A DNA stretch of 64,000 bases from the NCBI GenBank assembly GCA_910588215.1, contig CAJUQJ010000010.1:70532-134531 (forward strand). Reading direction: 5' to 3'. This DNA comes from an uncultured Lachnospiraceae bacterium. Its GTDB lineage: Bacteria > Bacillota > Clostridia > Lachnospirales > Lachnospiraceae. Shown here in pieces: positions 18,461 to 26,102 of the stretch. The notes below the pieces were generated by a model, which did not search any database, was not told the DNA's origin, and worked only from the letters and a program-made list of their open reading frames with translations. Both the position numbers and the translations under genes were made by a program. Numbering within the stretch: the first letter of the stretch is position 1; each line of letters begins with the position of its first letter.

Positions 18461-21334
18461 ATGGGCAAAATAATTAGAAATCTGATAGGTGTACTGTTTA
18501 TCGTGACTGCGATCGCAGTAACACAGATTCCTGTATCAGATGTGGAAGCGGCTCCGACCGCTTCTACATCTGATTTTCAGATGGACGGAACAACTTTAGT
18601 GAAGTACAATGGCACGTCTGAGAACGTGTCTGTTTCCAATTATGTGGAAAAGATCGAGGCTGAGGCGTTTGCCGGTAATGATAATGTCAGGAGTGTTACA
18701 GTAGGCGATGCGGTGAAGAGTATTGGCGCAAGAGCTTTTTCAGGCTGTAAGAATCTCGAGACTGTGACGATTCCGGACGCTGTTAAGTCGATCGGGACGG
18801 CTGCCTTCAGCGGCTGTCAGTCTTTGAAGGAAGTTACGGTGGGAACAGGGGTTACCAGCCTGGGGAACGGTGCATTTGCCGGAAACCACAGTCTGCAGAA
18901 TGTTAAATTCAGCAGCAGCAATCCCAAATTTACCTGCGATGATGGGACAATCCTGAATAAGGACGGCAGAGATACGATCTATCAGGTTCTGGCTGGAAGG
19001 AAAGGCGACAGTTATTCGATGCCGTCTACGGTGAAAGCGATCAAACCTTATGCATTCTGGGGTGATTATAATCTGAAGAAGGTAAATATCAGCAGCAATG
19101 TAAAGGAAATACCGGCTTATGCATTTTCCAACTGCCGGAATCTGAAGAATGTGGAAATTCCTTATTCCGTTAAAAATATCGATATGAAGGCTTTTGAGGA
19201 TTGTGTGAGAATACGAAAGATTACGATGCCGTCTTCGGTAAGCACCATTCACAGCACAGCGTTTGACGGCTGTACGAAGCTGGAGATCAAAGCAGATGTA
19301 GGTTCGGCAGCTTATACTTTCGCGCAGTCATTGAAGCTGGAAGATATTGAAGTATCGGAGTATGAGGAAGCACCTGTCGCTGGCAGTGTCAGCGGGAATA
19401 ACCTGCCGGAAGATGGAGACGGTGAAGAGAATACCGGTTCTGAGGAGAAGCCTGCGCTGTCACCGGCTGATTATTATCATGAGGTATCTCATATGAATGC
19501 TATGGCGGAGGAAGAGGATTCGTCCGTCAAAGGTAAGACAAGAGTGCTTGGACAACAGGCTTATATTATGATTGATAATTCAACTGCTACCATCAATGTA
19601 GGCGGTACAGGGGAAACCATTGGCGGAGATCCTGCGGATGATGGGGAGCAGAATACAGATACCGTACCGGGGCTGGCCGGTTCTGAGGATGCTAAGGGCG
19701 GTTCCTTCCCGAAGTATACGATCGTTCGTAACAGTGAAGGTAAGCAGATTGTAGCAGCACAGGCTTATTATGACGATGCGATGACATCTTATACGCTTCC
19801 GGAGGATATTGTCAGGATCGGTGAATTTTCCTTTGCCAGGTCGGGATTGCAGTCGATGGTGATTCCAGATGGTGTGGAGGAAATCGGGTATGCCGCTTTC
19901 TATCATTGCGACGATCTGGCGGAGGTTGTTATTCCGGACAGTGTACGGAAGATTGAGGCGTCCGCTTTTGAACAGACTGCTTGGCTGTCGGACTGGAGAC
20001 AGAATGGCAGTGAAGATTATCTGGTAGTGGGTGACGGCATCCTGTTGGCATATAAAGGCAATGGCGGTGAAGTTTCCATACCTTCAGGGGTTAAGAGTAT
20101 CGGCGCTGAAGTTTTTAAAGACCGCAGTGATATTACAGGCGTTAATCTGCCAGACAGTATAGAGGTAGTCGGCGAAGCGGCATTTGCCGGCTGCGGAAGT
20201 CTTACTACATTGGAAGGTGGCAATAATCTCAGGAAGATAAGTGACAGAGCATTTGCCGGCTGTCCGATCGTGGATCTGCATATTCCGGCGTCTGTTGAGG
20301 AAATAGGGCTGCGTGCTTTTGACAGTACAGGTTCCTCAACAGAGAGCGGGGGTGTGGTCTTTGAAGGAGAAGTCCTGCCGAAGGTTTCGTATGAGACAAT
20401 GTCGACGAAATTGTATCGGGATGATTATCGTGATATGGCATTGAGGGGTAGTTCGGTGGCAGTCATTCCGGAAGCAGTCAGCGATTTGACAGGTACAATC
20501 CTGGATGACAGCAGGGCAGGTTTTGCAGGTGTTGTCTGTAAGATGACGAAGGAAGCGACAGGCGGTGAAAGCGGTGTGCTGCAGATCGTTGCAAGGCAGG
20601 GGGATGGCTCCTTGCCGGCAGTCGGAGAGACCTGCCAGATTGACGGCGCGGATTATGTTCTGGAAGAGGGTGCACAGATAGCTGTCAGTGGCGGGGAGCC
20701 TGCTGACGCTGCTGCAGAGACCGGGATTACGGTGCAGATCAGAAGTAATACGCTGTCTGACAATGGAACTGCGGGCGCTGTCTTAGCAGGATCTGAGGAC
20801 AGTTATCTGATGACGATCGAAGACAGCGATGATGCCAAGCGTCAGATCGGTACTGTCTATAAGAAGATATATGGAAATACATTGCCGGGCAATCTTTGTG
20901 CCTATGAGATTAACTTGACGGAGAAGGCTACAGGTGTACCGATCACCGGGCTTGGCAAAATGAGTGTAGATGTGACGATTCCATTGCCTAATGGAGTCGG
21001 GGATGAGAACCTTCATGTAGTATGCCTTGATGCAGATGGACAGCTGGAAGAAGTGGAGAGTAGAGTGGCGGCATCAGACGGTATGGATGCTCTTACTTTT
21101 ACGGCGAAGCATTTTTCCGCTTACGGTATATATAACTATGGCTCCGGAGGCAGTTCTGTGGCGGATGTAAAAGATGGTCAAGCTGTATTTGCATCGCTTG
21201 GCAATAAGGATGATTCCCCGGATACAGGCGACAAGAGCATCCACCCGAAGTGGTTCTTCAGCGCAGGCCTTCTTTTTGCGGCGATGGCATTGTTCCTGTG
21301 GCGTGGGAACAGATGGAACAAAAGGGTAAGATAG
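18461..21334 (+). CDS. BspA-like leucine-rich-repeat surface protein with sorting signal
   Basis: 957 residues. A signal peptide (LIGVLFIVTAIAVTQIP) is followed by BspA-type leucine-rich repeats in two blocks (about 60-280 and 447-620), with typical units such as KSIGARAFSGCKNLETVTIP. Between them is an acidic linker. A pre-anchor domain (about 775-893) matches that of the preceding protein: both contain DVTIPxP and FTAxHFSxYxIY. SPDTG (919-923), the shared IHPKWF, a hydrophobic stretch and a basic end (RGNRWNKRVR) form the sorting signal. The AAGGA site overlaps the stop codon of the previous gene, so translation is probably coupled. It is a likely second substrate of the upstream class B sortase and is anchored to the cell wall. 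Confidence 0.92.
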   Translation: MGKIIRNLIGVLFIVTAIAVTQIPVSDVEAAPTASTSDFQMDGTTLVKYNGTSENVSVSNYVEKIEAEAFAGNDNVRSVTVGDAVKSIGARAFSGCKNLETVTIPDAVKSIGTAAFSGCQSLKEVTVGTGVTSLGNGAFAGNHSLQNVKFSSSNPKFTCDDGTILNKDGRDTIYQVLAGRKGDSYSMPSTVKAIKPYAFWGDYNLKKVNISSNVKEIPAYAFSNCRNLKNVEIPYSVKNIDMKAFEDCVRIRKITMPSSVSTIHSTAFDGCTKLEIKADVGSAAYTFAQSLKLEDIEVSEYEEAPVAGSVSGNNLPEDGDGEENTGSEEKPALSPADYYHEVSHMNAMAEEEDSSVKGKTRVLGQQAYIMIDNSTATINVGGTGETIGGDPADDGEQNTDTVPGLAGSEDAKGGSFPKYTIVRNSEGKQIVAAQAYYDDAMTSYTLPEDIVRIGEFSFARSGLQSMVIPDGVEEIGYAAFYHCDDLAEVVIPDSVRKIEASAFEQTAWLSDWRQNGSEDYLVVGDGILLAYKGNGGEVSIPSGVKSIGAEVFKDRSDITGVNLPDSIEVVGEAAFAGCGSLTTLEGGNNLRKISDRAFAGCPIVDLHIPASVEEIGLRAFDSTGSSTESGGVVFEGEVLPKVSYETMSTKLYRDDYRDMALRGSSVAVIPEAVSDLTGTILDDSRAGFAGVVCKMTKEATGGESGVLQIVARQGDGSLPAVGETCQIDGADYVLEEGAQIAVSGGEPADAAAETGITVQIRSNTLSDNGTAGAVLAGSEDSYLMTIEDSDDAKRQIGTVYKKIYGNTLPGNLCAYEINLTEKATGVPITGLGKMSVDVTIPLPNGVGDENLHVVCLDADGQLEEVESRVAASDGMDALTFTAKHFSAYGIYNYGSGGSSVADVKDGQAVFASLGNKDDSPDTGDKSIHPKWFFSAGLLFAAMALFLWRGNRWNKRVR

Positions 21335-21371
21335 GTAGAAAATAAACAAAAATACAGTGCAGAACATGGAG

Positions 21372-21412
21372 AAACTCCCGGCATAGAATAAATCTATAGG
21401 CCGGGAGTTTTG
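21372..21412 (+). terminator. Terminator of the sortase operon
   Basis: AAACTCCCGGC pairs with GGCCGGGAGTTTT around a short inner TAGA/TCTA stem. The T-rich end is at 21407-21411. The downstream protease gene begins within about ten bases, and its only visible Shine-Dalgarno-like GGGAG is part of the 3' arm. Confidence 0.8.
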
Positions 21413-21421
21413 GTACGCTGT

Positions 21422-22387
21422 ATGATATTGGAATTTCCGGCAAAGTATTTTAATGTGCGGAGACCAGTGGTGAATCGTGTTAGAAAACAGGTAAAGTGTA
21501 AAGATGATATACAAAGAAATATTGCGACAGAGGAGATTGCAGTAGCTATTCTGGACACCGGTATTGGCCGGCATCCGGATTTCGGTAAACGGATATTGAC
21601 TTTTGTAGATTTTGTAAATGGCCGTCAGGCCAGCTATGATGACAGTGGGCATGGAACACATGTTGCTGGCTGTGTAGGCGGTAATGGGTATGCATCTCAT
21701 GGACTTTATAAGGGAATTGCTCCGGCCTGCAGATTATGTGTAGGCAAAGTATTGGACCAGAATGGAGAAGGCTGCGTCGAGAGCATGCATCGTGGTCTGG
21801 AGTGGGTTTTGAAAAATTATGCGCGCTATCAGATCAGAGTATTGAATGTGTCTCTGGGAATCGGTTCAAACGGTGAGATGGAACATATGGAAGGATTGGT
21901 TGAGCTTTTGGATGCGGCATGGGAAGAAGGAATCGTAGTGGTATGTGCAGCAGGGAATAATGGACCGAGGGAAGGGACAATATCGCCGCTTGGATGCAGC
22001 CGCAGGGTAATTACGGTCGGATGCCATGAAGGCGGCTACTTTGGCGCCCGCAGAGACCTGTGTGAGAATTATTCCGGCAGAGGCGCCAGAAGTATGCTGT
22101 ATCGTAAGCCTGATGTCGTAGCGCCGGGAACAGATATTTTATCTTGTAATGTGCGCTGGAAAGGAAATGACAGGATTGGCTATCGCAATGCCTATACAAG
22201 AAAAAGCGGTACTTCCATGGCCACGCCGGTGGTTTCAGGAGCGGCAGCTCTCCTGCTTCAGAAGTACCCTTATATGAATAACGATCAGGTGAAGCGGAAA
22301 ATGATCTACAGTGCATATGACATGGGAGATTCCTGGAACAAGCAGGGATGGGGGATGCTGGATATAGAAAAGATGTGTATGGAATAG
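21422..22387 (+). CDS. Intracellular subtilisin-like serine protease (S8 family)
   Basis: 321 residues with the complete S8 catalytic set: Asp45 (ILDTG), His77 (SGHGTHVAG), oxyanion Asn179 (AAGNNGP) and Ser265 (SGTSMATP). There is no signal peptide or long propeptide, so it probably works in the cytoplasm, as AprX-type proteases do. The start is uncertain. The ATG at 21422 has GGGAG about 14 bases upstream, inside the 3' arm of the preceding terminator hairpin, and a TTG at 21410 is too close. It has no obvious promoter of its own and may depend on read-through of the sortase operon. Its substrate is unknown. A Csp-type germination role cannot be excluded, but the size and lack of partners argue against it. 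Confidence 0.9.
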   Translation: MILEFPAKYFNVRRPVVNRVRKQVKCKDDIQRNIATEEIAVAILDTGIGRHPDFGKRILTFVDFVNGRQASYDDSGHGTHVAGCVGGNGYASHGLYKGIAPACRLCVGKVLDQNGEGCVESMHRGLEWVLKNYARYQIRVLNVSLGIGSNGEMEHMEGLVELLDAAWEEGIVVVCAAGNNGPREGTISPLGCSRRVITVGCHEGGYFGARRDLCENYSGRGARSMLYRKPDVVAPGTDILSCNVRWKGNDRIGYRNAYTRKSGTSMATPVVSGAAALLLQKYPYMNNDQVKRKMIYSAYDMGDSWNKQGWGMLDIEKMCME

Positions 22388-22442
22388 CAGGGATCATCGT
22401 GTGTACCTCATAGGATTTTCGAGAAGATGAGTCTTTTAATGG

Positions 22443-22471
22443 TTGACATGGGCGGTATGATTGTATACAAT
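22443..22471 (+). promoter_or_regulatory. Sigma-A promoter for the citrate synthase-like operon
   Basis: TTGACA (22443-22448), a 17-base spacer and TACAAT (22466-22471), a near-consensus promoter. The transcript would have a leader of about 125 bases before 22604. GTATA/TATAC overlaps the -10 region as a small inverted repeat and could be an operator for the GntR regulator encoded downstream, but that is speculative. Confidence 0.78.
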
Positions 22472-22603
22472 TATACGTGGCATACATGAATATAACAAAT
22501 GGCAGATATATTTATTGTTTCTTCTAATCCTTTGCGGGATAGGAATGTATGCCGGAAGCTGTCAGGAATGTATAGAATACAGACAGGAAAGGTGTGATAC
22601 ACT

Positions 22604-24028
22604 ATGTATGATGAGAAGACTTTCACGAACCGTCCGGTGACCATGAATGACCATAATAATCTTCTGGAAATAGAAGAACATATGTATATACTGGACGATG
22701 TGAAGAAACCAAATGTTTTCAGGAATATGTTTCCGTATTCCGAGATACCAAAGATTCCGTTCAATGACAGGACAGTACCTCACAATATGCCGAAGGATAT
22801 CTGGATCACGGATACGACTTTCCGAGATGGACAACAGTCCAGGGCGCCCTATACGACGCAGCAGATTGTGACGATCTATGATTATCTACATAGGCTGGGC
22901 GGACCAAACGGTATGATCCGTGCCAGTGAGTTCTTTCTGTACAGTAAGAAAGACAGAGATGCGGTCTATCAGTGTATGGAGCGCGGCTATCAATATCCGG
23001 AGATTACAAGTTGGATTCGTGCCAGCAAAGAAGATTTTAAGCTTGTCAAAGAGATCGGAATGAAAGAAACGGGCATACTGGTGAGTTGTTCGGATTATCA
23101 TATTTTCCTGAAGCTGAAGATGACCAGAAGGCAGGCGATGGATCATTATCTGAGTGTGATCCGTGACTGCCTGGAAGAAGGGATCAGTCCCAGATGTCAT
23201 CTGGAGGATATTACGAGAGCGGATATTTACGGATATGTGGTGCCTTTCTGTATGGAACTGATGAGGCTGATGGAAGAATATCGGATTCCGATCAAAGTGC
23301 GGGCCTGCGATACGATGGGGTATGGTGTCAATTACCCGGGCGCGGTAATACCCAGGAGTGTCCAGGGAATCATCTATGCGATCCATACGCATGCCGGAGT
23401 TCCCCATGCATTGATCGAGTGGCATGGACATAATGATTTCTATAAAGCAGTTGCGAATTCTACCACGGCATGGCTTTACGGTTGTTCCGGCATCAATACC
23501 TCACTTTTTGGTATCGGGGAACGGACAGGCAATACACCGCTTGAGGCGATGGTATTCGAGTATGCGCAGCTCCGCGGCGATCTGAATGGTATGGATACCA
23601 CTGTGATTACGGAACTGGCAGAGTATTATGAGAAAGAGATCGGCTATGAGATTCCGCCCAGGACACCTTTTGTAGGAAAGAATTTTAATGTGACAAGAGC
23701 GGGCATTCATGCAGACGGATTACTTAAGAATGAGGAGATTTATAATATTTTTGATACGGAGAAATTTTTAAACAGGCCGGTTCTCTGTGCGGTATCGAAT
23801 ACTTCCGGGCTGGCAGGGATTGCACATTGGATCAATACGTATTATCATTTAAAGGAACAGGATCAGCTGAACAAGAGCTGTGATCTGGTGCGGGCGTTGA
23901 AGGTCTGGGTAGATGAGGAATATGCGGCAGGACGCGTAACGGTACTGACGGATGAGGAGTTGACTGCGCAGATCAGAAAGACCTGTGCGGAGCTTGGCCT
24001 TGCAATGCCGGGTGCCGGTTCAAATTGA
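22604..24028 (+). CDS. Citrate (Re)-synthase-like enzyme of the HMGL/isopropylmalate synthase family
   Basis: 474 residues with the DRE-TIM metallolyase fold. TDTTFRDGQQS at 69-79 is the catalytic and metal-binding start, and the metal-binding H-x-H motif is HGH at 274-276 (WHGHNDF). The fold also covers isopropylmalate, homocitrate and citramalate synthases. Two things favour citrate (Re)-synthase: the long N-terminal extension before the catalytic motif, and the neighbouring regulator and NADP isocitrate dehydrogenase genes. The reaction would be oxaloacetate plus acetyl-CoA to citrate with Re stereochemistry, known from Clostridium kluyveri, feeding glutamate synthesis. No leucine genes lie nearby and the C-terminal LeuA regulatory domain is absent. 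Substrate choice is inferred from context. Aconitase is not in this window. Confidence 0.7.
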   Translation: MYDEKTFTNRPVTMNDHNNLLEIEEHMYILDDVKKPNVFRNMFPYSEIPKIPFNDRTVPHNMPKDIWITDTTFRDGQQSRAPYTTQQIVTIYDYLHRLGGPNGMIRASEFFLYSKKDRDAVYQCMERGYQYPEITSWIRASKEDFKLVKEIGMKETGILVSCSDYHIFLKLKMTRRQAMDHYLSVIRDCLEEGISPRCHLEDITRADIYGYVVPFCMELMRLMEEYRIPIKVRACDTMGYGVNYPGAVIPRSVQGIIYAIHTHAGVPHALIEWHGHNDFYKAVANSTTAWLYGCSGINTSLFGIGERTGNTPLEAMVFEYAQLRGDLNGMDTTVITELAEYYEKEIGYEIPPRTPFVGKNFNVTRAGIHADGLLKNEEIYNIFDTEKFLNRPVLCAVSNTSGLAGIAHWINTYYHLKEQDQLNKSCDLVRALKVWVDEEYAAGRVTVLTDEELTAQIRKTCAELGLAMPGAGSN

Positions 24029-24053
24029 GTGATGGTGGAGATAAGACAGTAAA

Positions 24054-24758
24054 ATGGCTAATTATGATCTAAAGAATGAAGTGAACGATAAGTATTCCCT
24101 GCGCGGCAGAGTGTTTCAGAAGCTGCGGGAAGACATTCTGAGCGGCAAGTACAGGGAACACGAAGAGTTAAAGGAAGTGGCTATCGGCGAGGAACTGGGA
24201 GTGAGCCGCACGCCGGTCAGAGAGGCTTTTCGGCAATTGGAGTTGGAAGGCCTGATTCAGATTGTACCCAACAGAGGCGCATATGTGACAGGGATCACGG
24301 CGAAGGATGTGAAGGATATCTATATGATACGTTCGCTGCTGGAAGGGTTGTGTGCCAGGCTGGCTACCGAAAAGATTACGAAAGAGCAGCTGGAGGAGAT
24401 GGAAGAGAACATCTATCTGGCGGATTTCCATGCATCGAAGGGACATATGGATCAGATGGCGGAACTTGACAACAGGTTTCATGATATTCTGTATGAGGCG
24501 TGCGATTCCAAGATGCTGGAACATACGCTGCGGGATTATCATCAGTATGTACTGCGGGTCAGGCAGAAAACGCTTTCTACCAATACGAGAGGGCGTGCTT
24601 CCAACGATGAGCACCGGCAGATCATGGAGGCGATCAAGGAGAAGGACGCGGACAGGGCAGAGCAGCTGGCTAACGGGCATATCCTTAATGCCTATGAAAA
24701 TATGGTAAAGAACGGACTGTATGAGGTGTATGGCGAAGAGGCTGCAGGTTCTGAATAG
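24054..24758 (+). CDS. GntR-family transcriptional regulator, FadR/FCD subfamily
   Basis: 234 residues. An N-terminal winged helix (about 12-80) contains the hallmark VSRTPVREAFRQLELEGL, and it is followed by an all-helical FCD ligand-binding domain (about 90-215). FCD regulators typically sense organic acids, often through a metal site. The gene lies 25 bases after the citrate synthase-like gene and 80 before icd, so it probably controls this operon in response to a carboxylate such as citrate or 2-oxoglutarate. The ligand is a guess from position. GGTGGAG lies about 14 bases before the ATG. Confidence 0.9.
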   Translation: MANYDLKNEVNDKYSLRGRVFQKLREDILSGKYREHEELKEVAIGEELGVSRTPVREAFRQLELEGLIQIVPNRGAYVTGITAKDVKDIYMIRSLLEGLCARLATEKITKEQLEEMEENIYLADFHASKGHMDQMAELDNRFHDILYEACDSKMLEHTLRDYHQYVLRVRQKTLSTNTRGRASNDEHRQIMEAIKEKDADRAEQLANGHILNAYENMVKNGLYEVYGEEAAGSE

Positions 24759-24838
24759 AGCAGCCGCCAATCACACCGGAAGAACGGTTGACAATGAGAA
24801 ACGGATACTGGTAACTGCCAGGAGAAAGGAAGAAGAGT

Positions 24839-26047
24839 ATGGAAAAGATTACAATGACAACGCCCCTTGTGGAAATGGACGGCGATGAAATGACAAGAAT
24901 ATTGTGGAAAATGATCAAGGACGAGCTGCTTTTGCCCTATATCGATCTGAAAACGGAGTATTACGATCTGGGATTGGAACACCGCAACGAGACCGACGAT
25001 CAGGTTACCATGGATTCCGCGGAGGCGACAAGGAAATACGGTGTGGCAGTAAAATGTGCGACCATCACCCCGAATGCTGCCAGAATGACGGAGTATAATC
25101 TAAAGGAGATGTGGAAGAGTCCCAACGGTACGATCCGTGCGGCACTGGACGGAACGGTTTTCCGGGCGCCTATTGTAGTAAAGGGAATAGAACCTTGTGT
25201 CAGAAATTGGGAGAAGCCTATCACACTGGCCCGTCATGCTTATGGTGATGTGTATAAGAATACGGAGATCAAGGTGCCTGGCCCCGGCAGGGCGGAACTT
25301 GTTTTTACGGCGGAAGACGGCACACAGATACGGGAGACCATACATAACTTTACGGGAACGGGTATTCTGCAGGGAATTCATAATACGGACGAGTCCATTG
25401 CCAGCTTTGCCAGAGCATGTTTTAACTTTGCGCTGGATACAAAACAGGATCTGTGGTTTGCGACGAAGGATACGATTTCCAAGAAATATGACCATAATTT
25501 CAAAGATATTTTCCAGGAAATCTATGATGCCGAATATAAGGACCGATTTGATGCGGCAGGCATTGAATATTTCTATACTTTGATTGACGATGCGGTGGCA
25601 CGTGTCATGAAGGCAAAGGGTGGTTTTATCTGGGCCTGTAAGAACTACGACGGTGATGTGATGAGCGATATGGTGTCTTCGGCTTTCGGGTCTCTCGCCA
25701 TGATGACGTCCGTGCTCGTATCCCCAAGCGGTGTGTATGAGTATGAGGCGGCGCATGGGACGGTACAGAGACATTATTATAAGCATTTGAAAGGAGAAGA
25801 GACCTCCACGAATTCGGTGGCAACGATCTTCGCATGGACGGGAGCGCTCAGGAAACGTGGAGAGCTGGATGACAATCAGGCGTTGATGGCATTTGCCGAT
25901 AAACTGGAGCAGGCAACGGTTCAGACGATAGAAGCAGGAAAGATGACCAAAGATCTGGCATTGATCACTTCCTTGCAGGATGTGACCGTATTAAACAGCG
26001 AAGAGTTCATCAAAGCAATCCGTGAGACATTTGAGCGGAGCCTGTGA
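24839..26047 (+). CDS. icd: NADP-dependent isocitrate dehydrogenase (eukaryote-like type II)
   Basis: 402 residues. The substrate- and metal-binding segments of the homodimeric, eukaryote-like isocitrate dehydrogenases are clear: VEMDGDEMTRILW near the start, CATITPNAARMTEYNL, KSPNGTIRAALDGTVFR and YDGDVMSDMV. It converts isocitrate and NADP to 2-oxoglutarate, CO2 and NADPH. AAAGGAAG precedes the ATG. Together with the upstream citrate synthase-like gene it supplies 2-oxoglutarate for glutamate in a bacterium with an incomplete Krebs cycle. It ends at a terminator shared with the convergent ABC-F gene. Confidence 0.95.
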   Translation: MEKITMTTPLVEMDGDEMTRILWKMIKDELLLPYIDLKTEYYDLGLEHRNETDDQVTMDSAEATRKYGVAVKCATITPNAARMTEYNLKEMWKSPNGTIRAALDGTVFRAPIVVKGIEPCVRNWEKPITLARHAYGDVYKNTEIKVPGPGRAELVFTAEDGTQIRETIHNFTGTGILQGIHNTDESIASFARACFNFALDTKQDLWFATKDTISKKYDHNFKDIFQEIYDAEYKDRFDAAGIEYFYTLIDDAVARVMKAKGGFIWACKNYDGDVMSDMVSSAFGSLAMMTSVLVSPSGVYEYEAAHGTVQRHYYKHLKGEETSTNSVATIFAWTGALRKRGELDDNQALMAFADKLEQATVQTIEAGKMTKDLALITSLQDVTVLNSEEFIKAIRETFERSL

Positions 26048-26073
26048 GATGTAAGAATAACGTAACAGAGAAA

Positions 26074-26102
26074 GGAACAGCTCTTATTCCGAGAGCTGTT
26101 CC
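26074..26102. terminator. Bidirectional terminator between icd and the ABC-F gene
   Basis: GGAACAGCTCT (26074-26084) pairs with AGAGCTGTTCC (26092-26102), followed by CATTTTT on the forward strand. The TAA of the reverse-strand ABC-F gene (26084-26086) starts at the top of the stem, so the last codons of that gene form part of the hairpin. Confidence 0.85.
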
